Positions 33,369 to 45,400 of a DNA stretch of 64,000 nucleotides are shown in pieces. Where the stretch lies: NCBI GenBank assembly GCA_002914805.1, contig JXTB01000147.1, forward strand, positions 443,086 to 507,085, given 5' to 3'. The translations under genes were made by a program, and so were the position numbers. The stretch is from Parasponia andersonii (lineage: Eukaryota > Streptophyta > Magnoliopsida > Rosales > Cannabaceae). The number at the start of each line of letters is the position of its first letter. Within the stretch, counting starts at the first letter, position 1. The notes beneath the pieces are model-generated. The model worked only from the letters and a program-made list of their open reading frames with translations, ran no database searches and was not told where the DNA came from.

Positions 33369-35170
33369 ATGGCAAACACTAGAAACACTGCCAGAGTTAC
33401 CGGAACTAGCCAAAACCAACCTCAAAGTACCGCTGCTACACAGGCAGACCCTGCTCCGGATCAGCCTACTATGACGGCAACAGAGAACCTTTCCCAGAGA
33501 CAGGATCGTATGGAGGAAACGCTCGTGAACCTTCAGCAAGTCACTAACCAGATCAATGACACTCTGCGACGGCTTGCTGAAGGGCAGATGGTGACCCCAC
33601 CACAACATGAACGTCCCAAAGAACGTCCTGCTCAATTACCTGAGAAGGGAATACAGATCCTCGAGACGAGAAGATGCGACCGGCCAAGAACTCGGCAGGA
33701 GCGTCATGAAGATCGCAACTCCAAAGGGAAAGGCAAGGTTGCAAACTTGCCACCAGAATCTGGCACGGAGAGTTCAAGTACGAACCGTGATCGTACACAA
33801 CCTTCTCGTAAATCCACTAATAATCAGGATCGCTTGAGTAGTGAACAAGGACGATCATCGAGAAGCGTATTCGAAAGAATCAGCAGGGAGTCAAGACAAG
33901 ATCCTGCAGACCTAAGACAGTATTTGGAGCGACGATATGATCATGATCTATCTGTATCACATCATAGCGACCACAGCCGGTCTCGTCACACTATGTCACA
34001 GGATTCCTCTCACAGGTCGCAGAAGACTCTACCTGATCAACCTGCCATGAAACAGGATAACGAACGAAGATCGCTTTTACCGCCAGCAAGGAATGATGCT
34101 TTCCCTCTGAACGTCGATGTTCACAATTTAAGGGTCGTATTAGATGCACTTGCTGACTGGGATGATGAGCTCGCTGATGGGTTTCGTCAGTCACCATTCA
34201 GTGAGGAGGTTCGAGTTGCAGCCCTTCCCACTGGATTCAGACTTCCTACCATCAACACTTTTGATGGGAAAACTGATCCACAGGACCATATGGATTACTT
34301 CAGTGATTTGATGGAACTACATCGTGTCAGTGATCATACACGTTGCAGATGTTTTGCTGTAACTCTCTCGGGAGCAGCAAAGAAGTGGTTCCGAGGAATC
34401 AAATCCGGCTCAATCTCGTCCTAGCAACAGCTTCAGACAGCGTTCTTAAGGCAGTTTCAAGCCGCAAAGAATTTCACTGTCCCACTTGTTAGTTTGTCTA
34501 CGATCTGGCAAGGCCCAGAGGAGACTCTACGGTCTTATCTCAATCGATTCACTTCAGAGCTAGCGAAGGTCAACAACCCACTTGAAGGAGGAGTTCTTAC
34601 TCTTATGACGGCTGGGGAGCGACCAAAAACAAAACTCTGAGAGGAATTACTGGAGCGAGAGTGTAAAACTCTCGAAGACTTTTACCGAAGAGTTGGTCGG
34701 CATTTGAGGGTAGAATCTTCACGAGAGAATCTTCAAAAGACTGAAGGAAGGAAAGATGCGACTAAAGATGCAGTCATTACCCACAATAACGGTAATAACA
34801 AGAACAAAAGGAATAATAAACAGCCGACGGAGAATTAGCTTAGACCCAAAAAACAAGAGATTTTAAGAACTCCCATGCGGTTCAACAATTACACCGAGTT
34901 AAACGCTCCCATAGATCATATCTATGAGGTCACAAATCAGAAGGAGCGATTCCAACAACCAGAACCAATGAAGAGGGACAGTGTAAAGTGCGACCCTAAC
35001 AAGTTTTGCCGATATCACAATGATATTGGGCATGACACTAATAGTTGCTTTGCCCTGAAAGATGAAATCGAAAGGCTAATTAGAGAGGGACGATTGCGGC
35101 AATATACCAGGCAGAGCGATGAAAGGCGAGAAGAAGACCAACAGTGACCTCCAGAAATTCAGCGTGAGGT
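33369..35170 (+). pseudogene. Tat-like gag
   Basis: The start MANTRNTARVTGTSQ (33369) is in frame with the whole gag. An N-terminal Gln/Thr-rich, charged and Arg/Ser-rich region is followed by the gag core: VAALPTGFRLPTINTFDGKT, DPQDHMDYFSDLMELHRVSD, LSGAAKKWFRGIKSGSIS and, beyond a stop at 34422, LNRFTSELAKVNNPLEGG. The nucleocapsid part reads KFCRYHNDIGHDTNSCFALK (35019-35078 region), the Cys-His pattern of this lineage. In-frame stops at about 34422 (TGG to TAG expected), 34638 (CGA to TGA), 34836 and 35145 disrupt it. There is no frameshift: all segments are in one frame. Confidence 0.88.
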
Positions 35171-36040
35171 GCGAACTATTTTTGGAGGGCCGCATGTTGG
35201 AGGAGATTCTAAGCGAGCACAGGATAGATACGCACGAGAAGCTCGACAGCAACCATTAACCAACATCATGCACCTTGATCAGCGACCACGCAAGCTTCAA
35301 CGAGTACCAGAGATGGATATTACCTTCACAGAGCAAGATGCAAGGGAAGTCCATTATCCGCATAATGACGCGTTGGTCATAAAAATTAACTGTGGAAGCA
35401 CACAGTTGTGGCGAGTATTGGTCGACAACGGAAGTGCTGTGGACATCCTATACTTTGATGCCTTCAAAAAAATGGGGTTGAACGAGAGCGACCTGAAGCC
35501 TGCCGCCACTCCTCTCTATGGTTTTACTGGCGACAGCCTGATGCCTATGGGCATGATTGAACTGATGGCCAGTATTGGGACCTTCCCAAGGGTTTCATCA
35601 ATAATGACCCAGTTTTTGGTATTAGATTGCCCATCTGCCTTTAACGCTGTGCTAGGAAGACCAACATTAAGAGAACTTCGAGCTGTCACCTCGATCTATC
35701 ATCTAACGATGAAGTTCCCGACCCAACATGGTGTAGGCGAGGTGCGAGGAAATCAGTATGATGCGAGGACTTGCTATAACAACTCGCTGAAACTCGCAGC
35801 AAAAGATGCGACGTCCCGCACAATGATGGTCCATCTGCCAGAAGAAGTGATCGAAGCGTCAGTCGTGGCAGCAGATGAAGCGTCAGTCATGGTAGCGGAT
35901 GAAGCGTCAGTCGTGGCCACAGATGAAGCGTCAGTCGTGGCAGCGAGCAAAGCTCCAGTCGGATCGTCAGATAAAGCGCCAGTCGGATCGTCAGATAAAG
36001 CGTCAATCGAAACGACCAGTGAAGACTTCGATCCTTGAGA
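35171..36040 (+). pseudogene. Tat-like protease with a coding tandem repeat
   Basis: Continues the gag frame. Protease motifs: LVDNGSAVDILYFDAFKKMG (D-N-G active site) and FNAVLGRPTLRELRAVTSIY (L-G-R-P). The C-terminal part becomes a tandem repeat of ADEASVVA-like and APVGSSDK units (about 35847-36006) before a stop at 36036-36038. In relatives this point is followed by the linker into RT; here RT is absent. Confidence 0.85.
35847..36006 (+). repeat. Coding minisatellite with 24-27-nt units
   Basis: Repeats of GATGAAGCGTCAGTCGTGGC and later CAGTCGGATCGTCAGATAAA. The units keep the frame and encode EASVVA(A/T)D and APVGSSDK. Confidence 0.8.
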
Positions 36041-36440
36041 AATCGACGAAGTCAGAACTGGACCCGTTGGAGACCTGGAAGATATATCATTCGATCTGTC
36101 TTCCAGGACTTTGAAGATTGGAACGGAGGTCTCAGGAACCTGTGCGAGCTTCATTGGTCGCTTTTCTGAAATCTAATCTTTGAGATTAATCCGAATATCG
36201 TGTCACTAGAGCTCGATCTCTTAGAAGAAAGGCGCGAGCAGAGCCAGCTTCAGATTGCATCATATCAACAGTTCACTGCTCGATGTTATAACCCTAAAGT
36301 CGAATGAAGATTTATTGGTACTTGTCCTTCAACAAGACCTCGTTCTTCGGGACTTTTGAGAATGTTATTGCTATTATTCGACCGGAGATATAAAAGCTAG
36401 CTCGAACTGGTGGACAAAATATTGGGCTTGCCTGGAGTGT
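36039..36440 (+). pseudogene. Remnant of integrase C-terminus fused to the protease tail
   Basis: After the protease stop, residues like DLSSRTLKIGTEVSG (linker preceding RT) are followed within about 60 bp by LELDLLEERREQSQLQIASY and QQFTARCYNPKVE, typical of the integrase C-terminal region of this lineage. RT, RNase H and the integrase core are therefore missing between about 36150 and 36200. Confidence 0.7.
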
Positions 36441-36489
36441 AGGATAGCTTCGTCGCTTTTATCAGATAACTTTCATGAATATCTTCATG

Positions 36490-36665
36490 TGATCGTCATT
36501 CGTTGATCGTCATTCGTTATTCGTCATTCGTTGATCGTCATTCGTTATTCGTCATTCGTTGATCGTTATTCGTTATTCGTCATTAGTTGATCGTCATTCG
36601 TTGATCGTCATTCGTTGATCATCATTCGTTGTTCGTTATTCGTCGATCGTCATTCGTCAATAATA
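36490..36665 (+). repeat. 14-bp minisatellite (CGTCATTCGTTGAT)
   Basis: About 12 tandem, slightly variable units alternating GTCATTCGTTGATC and GTCATTCGTTATTC. It lies between the pol remnant and the antisense gene. A single N at 36700 follows shortly after. Confidence 0.85.
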
Positions 36666-37027
36666 TTCCTTCAGCTATTACTTCGACTCGGTTATCTTCN
36701 ATATATTGCTATGATTTATTTTGACATGGAACTTTTGAAATACAGTTAGAGTTTGCATCACTTGTATTAACTGTTTTCTTAAGCGACCTAACCCATCCTA
36801 ACGCTTAAAACTCGTTTTAAGTTAGTCGGATTTAAATCGCTAAAAGCGTACTGATCGATCACTTGTGATTGACTACTTGGTTAAAATTACTATCATTTCT
36901 TATCGCTATTTTGCAGGAGCAAATAAGGAAGGAAGAATATTTATTAAACAGAAGTGTATCCATACAGAGACGGGACAAAGCCCGCATTGTTTAAAAAAAA
37001 AAAAACAAAAAAAAAACAAAAACCACT

Positions 37028-39420
37028 TCATGAGGAAGGGCTCGCGCCGTCATCACCAGCTTTGTTTGTATCCTCCTTCCAGCTCTGCACGAGCTCGACC
37101 ACATCCTCGCCAAGGATGGAGAAGTCAAAGTCCGGATGCTCGCAGAATATGTTAAAGATGATGGTTGACGAGGCGATATCGCTAGCCTTATCTTCGAGTT
37201 CTTTGACCTCGGTCGCTTTGAACTCTTTGATGGCTTTGTGAACCGCTCGGTGGTCGCTTCTCTCATACGGTCCGGATACTCAGAAATGACCTTCTCGAGC
37301 TCTTTGACTTTCTCCTCGAGATTATCCTTGGCGAGTTTCTCCTTGTTTAGGTCCTCGAGCATCTGCTGCTTCTCAGAGTGGAAGTTTGCTTTCTCCTCCT
37401 CCTAAGCCTTTTCCGAGTTCTCGAATGCTTGAATTACTTCATCGACCTTCTCAGCTTTCTCCAAGCATTCGAGAACTGGATCGTGCATCAGGACAGCAGC
37501 AGCTGCAGTCTAAAAAAAAAAAATAAAGTATTATGAAAATCTCCAAGTCAACATCAAAAGTGAGAATTAAGAAGCTTACATTGGCCAGCATCCTCATCAC
37601 AGATCCAAAAGCGACCTTGGCGGAACGTCGCTTCATTCGCTCCCAATCTTCTTCAGACGTGAAGCGGTCGATGAAGGCTGCGCTCATACCAGCCTTCTCT
37701 GGTAGCTGGTTAAGGAGTGCGAAGAGCTCATCGCCTTTATCCGACAAGTTCGGTTCCGAAGAGGTAGCAGCCTCGGTAGGGGGTTCTGAGGTGCTCGCTG
37801 GCTGAGAGGGTTGAGGAGGGGGCGAGCTCGTTGGGACGTCCTCGATGGCGACTTTCCTTTTCTTCGAGCAGTCGACCTTCTCCTTCCCTTTCGATGGTGG
37901 CGTACTCTCGGGTGTTTTGCTTTTTGCTACTGACACCAGAGTTGATGGAGGAGCTCGCAGACCGCTTCCAATGACCATTTCTGTACAGAATGATAGTGAG
38001 CGAGGAAAGAAATATAATACAAAGGTAATTAAAATGAGCGTGCAATTACCTTCTTCCTGAGGAGCTGGTTGAGCTGATGGGGACACGATCTCTGGAGATG
38101 AGGGCTCTGAGTGAGGTGGTGTGGTCGGTGCCTTTCTTTTTCTGATCCTGGAGGACGAGGCACCCAAGTCCATCTTCTTCCTGGGCTTCTTCTTCGAGCT
38201 CGCTGGTCTAGAGGAGATAACCGGGGGGTCTGGGAACGCGGCACCCTTTGGAATCAGACCGCAAGTGACCAGGTTCTTCGATGTGCCTAGAACCTTCCAG
38301 TTAAATTCTTCAACTGGAAGGTCGTTGATCTGATATACTCTTGCGAGCTGATCCCTAGAGAGTCCGGGTCGATCCCTATTATCTGCGATGACATTGGAAT
38401 GCGATCAGTATAAAGAATGAATATGCAAACAAGACAGTAAATTGGAAGACTACCTACCAGGATTTTGGAAGAAGCCATTGGCTGCATAGTCAAAATGGAA
38501 AAATGGATTTTTCCATTTTCCCATGTTGTTGCGAACCCCGTAGATCGTTTTTATGGCTTGATTCGACCACTTGCTCGCATAGAAGAAGCCGAGATCTGAC
38601 GGATTTGATTTCACTTGGTAGAACCAAGCGAATTCCTCAGGAGAAGGGGTTTCTAAACCTAATTTATGATACAAAATATATAAACCTACCATATACCTAT
38701 AAGTATTAGGGGTCAATTGAAAAGGGACGACCCCATAGTAATCTATGATCGATTTTATGTACGGNNNNNNNNNNNNNNNNNNNNNNNNNNNNNNNNNNNN
38801 NNNNNNNNNNNNNNNNNNNNNNNNNNNNNNNNNNNNNNNNNNNNNNNNNNNNNNNNNNNNNNNNNNNNNNNNNNNNNNNNNNNNNNNNNNNNNNNNNNNN
38901 NNNNNNNNNNNNNNNNNNNNNNNNNNNNNNNNNNNNNNNNNNNNNNNNNNNNNNNNNNNNNNNNNNNNNNNNNNNNNNNNNNNNNNNNNNNNNNNNNNNN
39001 NNNNNNNNNNNNNNNNNNNNNNNNNNNNNNNNNNNNNNNNNNNNNNNNNNNNNNNNNNNNNNNNNNNNNNNNNNNNNNNNNNNNNNNNNNNNNNNNNNNN
39101 NNNNNNNNNNNNNNNNNNNNNNNNNNNNNNNNNNNNNNNNNNNNNNNNNNNNNNNNNNNNNNNNNNNNNNNNNNNNNNNNNNNNNNNNNNNNNNNNNNNN
39201 NNNNNNNNNNNNNNNNNNNNNNNNNNNNNNNNNNNNNNNNNNNNNNNNNNNNNNNNNNNNNNNNNCAAGAATGAAAGAAATAAGAGAAGACATACTGACC
39301 TTTCTTCAGAAGAGAAAGGTTTGAGTCAATTCGAAACTTCGTCAAAGAAGAAGCGGTGGTTGGAGCGACCTAGGAGATAAAACGGCGCTAGGGTTTTGAG
39401 GATTTCTGAAGTTTTCTGAG
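37028..39420 (-). pseudogene. Antisense, multi-exon ORF of the Tat-like element (putative gypsy-type 'transposon' protein)
   Basis: Read on the minus strand, coding exons with GT-AG introns are: N gap to 38458, 38382-38050, 37980-37580 and 37509-37028. Phases agree at every junction. Exon 1 after the gap reads VVPFQLTPNTYRYMVGLYIL and PSPEEFAWFYQVKSNPSDLG, the conserved domain of the plant family called putative gypsy-type transposon (PF04195-like). Middle exons are Pro/Ser-rich with Lys/Arg clusters (SSKKKPRKK, SSRIRKRKAP), possibly nuclear-targeting. The last exon is a coiled coil (EEKVKELEKVISEYPDRMRE) and ends FSILGEDVVELVQSWKEDTN before TGA at 37030-37028. One stop (about 37403, likely CAG to TAG) and one frameshift (about 37250) break it. 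A 5' exon ending in a GTCAGT donor is visible at about 39302. The function is unknown. Confidence 0.75.
38765..39265. other. Assembly gap (501 N)
   Basis: Run of N that hides the N-terminal coding part of the antisense gene, probably including its start codon. Confidence 0.95.
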
Positions 39421-39457
39421 AGAAACAGTAAAATGAAACAGGATGGGATGGTTTCTG

Positions 39458-39467
39458 ATATTTATAA
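39458..39467 (-). promoter_or_regulatory. Candidate TATA box for the antisense gene
   Basis: Minus strand TTATAAATAT, about 55-90 bp upstream of a leader-like stretch with AAACCCTAGCGCC (around 39383-39396) and about 150 bp upstream of the splice donor at 39302. It lies about 360 bp inside the 3' LTR, so it is separate from the LTR promoter. Confidence 0.5.
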
Positions 39468-39824
39468 CCAAGGTACCGTTAGATCGCAGCCGTAGATCAG
39501 GGAATTTGAATTTTAAATCTGAAGGCTGAAGATTGCGCGGGATTTGATTCTATCCGAAAAGTCAGGATTGTTTAAAATTTGAAAAGATTTGATTTTAAAA
39601 GTGACGGTTGATATCAATCAGGCTTCCTCGAATTTCGCTCTTAGCTGCACGTGTTCCATTCTGACAGAAAAGGATACGCGTGACCTTGAGAGATGACATT
39701 TGGAATCTGGCGGCTCTTCGACGACTCAGACCCCGAGTTTAAGTTATGACATCGCATAATTAAGGTCGCACGCTAATTGGAAGCTCCATTTTGTCCTAAA
39801 GAACTAATGGAGCTAGGGGGCAAT

Positions 39825-40522
39825 TGTTGTGCGGTCTAAAATCCTAAGGTCGCATAAGGGTTATATGCGACCTCTTCCGTGAAGGTTATATGCGACCTCT
39901 TCCATGATGGTTATATGCGACCTCTTCCATAGGTTTTGTGCGACCTTCTCCGTGCAGTTTGCATTGTCAAACAGGAAACCTATAAGAAGAGGAAAACAAG
40001 TAATTGCTATAAAGGAAACCTACAAGAAGAGGGAAATAAGTAAATGCTATGAAAGAAACCTACAAGGAAAGGAAAACTGAAGTATCCTATTTGTGATCAA
40101 CTAGTTATCCGTTTTGAATGATTATCCAATTATATTATCCAATTGTATAGTTACCCGTTTATACAATTAGAATCCTAGGGACATAAGGTTACCTTTACCT
40201 ATATAAAGGGGGCTCTATGTTCAAAAGAGTAATTCCAAGTTTGAGTAATTCAAAAGTTAGAGTATTCCAAGCTTTGGGTAGTCTAAGTTTTAGTATTTTC
40301 AATAGCTTTTCAGTCTTTCCAGTTTTGAGACGAGATTGTAACCTTGAGTGTTCGTTGTTCTTTATAAAATAGTAAGAAAACAGTGGACGTAGGCTCACCT
40401 TTTTCGGGGCTGAACCACTATAAAATCCTCTCTCCTTTTTTGCTTTGATTATTGATTCAATTCATACAAGCCACATCTCTTAATTTTTTCTAAATTTATT
40501 ATTGATAAAACTTCCATCAACA
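39825..40522 (+). repeat. 3' LTR of the Tat-like element
   Basis: A 698-bp copy of 32610-33307, preceded by the polypurine tract and followed by the TSD CACAG. Confidence 0.93.
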
Positions 40523-40527
40523 CACAG

Positions 40528-40746
40528 ACTAATGGAGCAAAAATCTGGTATTTTCCTAGGAGAAGAAATCTTTGGAATCAAAACTACATTTGCGTTGTTT
40601 AAAGAGGAAGCAGATTGCTCACCTTTCAGAATCCTTCTGCGCACACTAGTCACCGAACTGCCAACAATATCCCAATATTTTTTGATAAAAAAGGGCTTGA
40701 AAGTCAGGTCCTGGCATTTAGTAGGTCCCAAACTAAAAACCGCCTT
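40528..40746 (-). pseudogene. LINE RT N-terminus, right of the Tat-like insertion
   Basis: Minus strand: FFIKKYWDIVGSSVTSVRRR, NNANVVLIPKISSPRKIPDF and SISLC, which directly precede MYKIINKT of the left fragment once the Tat-like element is removed. The LINE is 5'-truncated at about 40746, next to CTTTATTT (40747-40754), the candidate TSD. Confidence 0.8.
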
Positions 40747-40754
40747 CTTTATTT

Positions 40755-41424
40755 CTATTACGACCCGATTTTTCAGAAATCTACCACGACAATTATTTGT
40801 AAATTTTATGAATTCTCTACTTATTTTATATTATTAATGAGATTTATTTTTTACGAATATTATGGCACACATAAAATTTATAAGGCTTAATTCTATGAAT
40901 TATTGGTAAAATCAGAATAAAATGATAGCTCGAGGAGTTATAGACCTTAAATTGGTGGAGTTCAGGTTTTAAGTAATGATTAATTGGCAAGCTCTAGTTT
41001 TGAAAGTAATAAATTATCTAATTCGTTAGATGTTTTGAAATGAAAAAAGATAAATTTGTAATGTTGGTTTTTGAAAAAATGGTATTTGGACATAATAGGG
41101 TCCATTAAACAATGTACCTTAACCTAAGGGTACTTTTGCCTTTTTTTAAGACATTAGAATTTTGATGATTCAATGTTGTAGTTATAATCTTGGTCTTGTG
41201 ATTCAAATTTAGTAAAGTTAGGATATACAATGAATGAACTGTAAAATTTAAAGACATATAGGTGAAATTGCAGAAAAAGTTGAAACTGTGATTTTATTTT
41301 TATGGAAGACTGAACCTTAGCATTATTATTTAAGAAATATTACATATATGTAAGTTTGGACCATTAGGGAGTTATGATAGTGGATAAAAAAAAAGTGTTA
41401 AACAAGTTGGAGAAAAGAAAAGAA
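40755..41424 (+). repeat. Old LTR-like sequence, part 1
   Basis: Begins CTATTACGACCCGATTTTTC, like the start of many plant gypsy LTRs (TGT-ACGACCC). It is interrupted by the copia element at 41425 and continues at 48175. No gag or pol belonging to it is seen. I rate it a probable solo or truncated gypsy LTR on resemblance only. Confidence 0.45.
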
Positions 41425-41933
41425 TGTTGGATTTACATAATAGATTAATAAACTAAATATAATCCCAGAATCTATCATGCCAAATTTTCAGGAAAAGATT
41501 TGTTGAGAGAAACCCGTGACTAACCTAAATCTATAGAGTTTGATAACAAAGGATGCGATCACGTAAGCGGAAGCGATTAACTGATTAGAGCCTGAGGGTA
41601 GAAGGTCTTCCACAGCCAAAATACTCTATTTATGTTCAATGGGTACTCTCTCTATTGATGGAGGTAGAGGAGAAGAGCACACGATCTATTTTGGCTTGGG
41701 GACGAAAACCCTATAGTTATGTCTTTATATACTAGTCATTAATAGAGACTCCATCAATCCTTATTGGACTAGGATTAGGTAACCACACATTACAGAGTCC
41801 ACACTTAATAGGTAATTTCTTGAGCCCAAAATTAGATCACTTAATTGGCTCCACTTAATTAGAGAGCCCTAATATTATATAATTATTATAAAAAACTATG
41901 GCCCACATACTAGGTTACACGAGTAACCCAACA
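41425..41933 (-). repeat. 3' LTR of the copia element
   Basis: Starts TGTTGGATTTAC. On its inner side is ATCTCCCACATGGGCTG, the minus-strand polypurine tract (GTGGGAGAT). Confidence 0.95.
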
Positions 41934-42402
41934 ATCTCCCACATGGGCTGCATGAGTTTTTTCTTTAGACAATTATATAATAAAAACTTGAATGCGCACT
42001 TTATTGCTGTCTGTTAAGAAATTACTCCTTAAGACAATCTGCATCATTTTGTATATCAACATGAAACCAAGGCGGCCTTCATTGCACTTAGGTAGGCAAC
42101 TAAACCCATCAATGATTACCAAATCAATATATGCAATGACACAGATCAAGTATGGATGTGTGGCATGGAAATTACACGAAAAGTGATCTTACATGCCTAT
42201 TTCCATTTGGTCCTTCTTTGTGATTCCAACGAATCAACCTTAATCTTTCTCTTTATGCAAAACCGCAACTTAATGCAAATCAACAGATAGAAAGAAAATT
42301 AAATATAAATTCATAGTAGAAAAAAAAACCATCACTTAATTGATATTAAATAATAAATGTGTCTGTCACAAGAGAACTCGTAAAATCTAACTCCTACTAA
42401 TT

Positions 42403-45400
42403 CTAAAAATCTTTAAATAGTACAACACCCATATAAGCAGTATGCTCATGAAACACCTTAAGCATTAAACCTTTGGTGAGCAGATTCGCCAACATGGAGT
42501 TAGTTCTGATATGTTTTATAGACACTAAACTACTCTGAACTCTTTCCTTAACAACTAGAAACTTAATGTCTATATGTTTAGACTTTGACAAGCTTCTGTT
42601 GTTATTGGAATATAAAACAACGGCTCTATTATCACAATAAATCTTCAATGGCTTATCAATGCCATCGACAATTCGCAGCCCGATGATAAAATTCCGCAGC
42701 CATATTCCTTGATTCGATGCCTCATGACAAGCTATAAACTCTTCCTCCATAGTGGATGAAGCTATGAGCATCAGCTTAACACTCTTCCATGATACAACTC
42801 CTCCAGTAAGCAGGTAAATATAGCCTGAAGTGGATCTCTTACTATCTAGGCATCCAGCATAATCAGAGTCAGAATATCCCACGATCTCCAAATGATCAGA
42901 TCTCTAATAAGTGAGCATGTAATTTTTTGTTCTCTGTAAATAACGTAAAACCCTCTTTGCTACTGTCCAGTGATCCATACCAGGATTGCTTAAATATCTG
43001 CCTAACACTCTAACTATGTACGCTATATCCGGATGCGTACACACCTAAGCATACATCAGACTCCCTACTGCAGATGCATAAGGAATCTTCTGCATTTCTT
43101 TAGCTTCAAACTCATTCTCGGGGCATTGAATGAGACTGAATTTATCACCCTTAACAATGGGTGCATCTCCTGGGGCACATTTACTCATGCCAAATCTATC
43201 AAGCACCTTTTCGATATAGCTCTTTTGTGATAACCCAAGTATACCTTGAGAGCGATCTCGGTGTATTTTAATCCCTAATACAAAAGAGGCATCCCTAAGA
43301 TCTTTCATCTCAAATTTGTTTGACAGAAATGTCTTGGTTTCGTGCAATAAGCCTATATCATTGCTTGCCAAAAGTATGTCATCGACATACAAAACCAGGA
43401 AGATATATTTGCTCACATTGAACTTGTGATAAATACATTCATTTACCGAATTTTCCTCAAAACTGAACGAGGAAATAACTTGATGGAACTAATGATACCA
43501 TTGACGGGTTGCTTGTTTGAGACCATAGATGGATTTTTTTAGTTTACAGACTATAGACTTTGGATCTCCAGTTACCAAGTTTTCTAGCTGTACCATATAA
43601 ATCGTTTCTTCAATATCACCATTGAGAAATGCATTCTTTACATCCATCTGATGTAGCTCCAGATCAAAATGAGCTACTAGTGCCATAATTATTCTAAAAG
43701 TATCTTTCGAAGAAACTGGAGAAAAAGTCTCCTTATAATCAATGCCTTCTTTCTGAGTGAAACCCTTGGCAACTAGACGAGCCTTATATCTCTTGATATT
43801 GCCTTTAGAATCCCTTTTGGTTTTAAAAATCCATTTACAACCAATAGGTTTCTTTTCTGCTGGCAATTCTATGAGTTCACAAACGTCGTTGTCTTTCATG
43901 GATTTCATCTCATCCTTCATGGCATCAATCAACTGTTGGGATTTTGAACTTTGTTTGGCTTGAGTGAAATTGATTGGATCATTTTCCACTCCTATATCAA
44001 ACTCATGTTCTAGGAGATAGACGATATAATCATCCGGAATCGCATTTCTCCTTTCCCTAGTAGATCTCCTTAGTGACACTACCTCTTGAGGTTGTTGAGG
44101 TTGCTCTTCACGAGCAACTTCCACATGTAGGATAGGGAGTTGCGGAATATTGTCTTGAATTTCTGGATTCGCTACTTGAATAATGTCAGGTAAAGGAGCC
44201 TGATCACCTTCAATAGCAACTGTAGGAAGAGAAACGAATTTCTCCTCAAAGACAATATCTCTCACCTTATCTTCGTCCCCAAACTCAATATTCTCAAGGA
44301 ATCTCGTATTACCCGTCTCGAAAAAAGACTTGTTAGAGGGATCATAGAATTTGAAACCTCTGGATCTTTCAGCGTAGCCAACAAAATAGCAGCTTAGTGT
44401 TCTTGAGTCCAGTTTCTTCTCATGTGGCCTGTATGGCCTTGTCTCAACTGGACAACCCCAAATATGCAAGTGCCTAATACTAGGCTTCTTACCTGTCCAT
44501 AGTTCATATGGGGTTTTAGCTACTGATTTGCTGGGTACTCTGTTGAGTATATAAACTGCAGTCTTAAGTGCTTCTCCCCAGAGTGATTCAGGTAAGGAGG
44601 AATGACTTATCATACTCCTCACTATGTCCTTAAGTGTTCGGTTTCGTCGCTCAATAACACCATTCATGCTAGGTTTTCTCGGCATTTTATATTGTGGGAT
44701 GATTCCACATTCCTCTAGGTATTGGGCAAAGGGTCCTGGACATTGTTCATTGGATCCATCATACCTACCGTAGTATTCACCACCACGATCGGATTTAATG
44801 GCTTTAATTTTCTTGTCGAGTTGATTTTCAACTTCGGCTTTGAAAGCTTTAAATGCATCCAGGGATTGTAACTTCTCATGAATTAAATATAGGTACCCAT
44901 AGCAAGAGAAATCATCTATGAACATGATGAAATACTGTTGGCCATTCCATAAAGCCGTAGGGAATGGACCGTAGATATCAGTATGTATCAGTTCTAAGAC
45001 ACCGGAACTCCTATTAGCACCTAATTTACGTATATTTGTCTGTTTGCCTTTAATGCACTTAACACAAACTGTGAAGTCTGTGAGGTCATATGGGTCAAGA
45101 ATTCTATCTGACACAAGACGATGTATTCTCTATTTAGAGATGTGTCCTAATTGCTTATGCCATAACATAGAGAAATTCTCTGTGGTTTTGCATTTTGTAC
45201 CTCGTTTCTCGACATGCAAAGTTTCATTAATTGAGGTAACAATGTTGACTTTATATAGTTTATCAATTAAAGTACCAGTCACAAGAATATTAGAATTCTG
45301 AAAAAGACTAAATTTATTATTTCTAAATGAACAAGAATAACCTGATTTGTCCAAAACTGAAATGGAAATTAAATTCCGTCTAAATGACGGTACAACAAAT

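Larger units (their letters stand above)
32610..40522 (+). mobile_element. Tat-like Ty3/gypsy retrotransposon with antisense ORF, RT and most of integrase deleted
   Basis: LTRs of 698 bp each (32610-33307, 39825-40522) and the perfect TSD CACAG (32605-32609, 40523-40527) define the insertion. After the 5' LTR come TTGGCGCTAGAAGG (PBS region of the TGGCGC type), gag, protease, a deletion, the last part of integrase, a minisatellite, an antisense spliced gene, a 501-bp N gap and the polypurine tract GAGCTAGGGGGCAA before the 3' LTR. My hand count of LTR differences is about 30 in 698, mostly transitions. Gag style, PBS type and the antisense ORF point to the Tat lineage; I infer this without an RT to confirm it. 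Confidence 0.88.

Noticed and set aside
35774..36154. 126-codon minus-strand ORF of Ala/Thr/Ser repeats
   Set aside because: It is the antisense reading of the coding minisatellite in the protease tail.
36490..36665. CRISPR-like array of regular 14-bp repeats
   Set aside because: The units are contiguous with no unique spacers, and the DNA is from a plant nucleus; it is a minisatellite.
38450..39380. Several long ORFs across 38706-39380 on both strands
   Set aside because: They consist mainly of untranslated N; only the minus-strand exon ending at 38458 has real residues.
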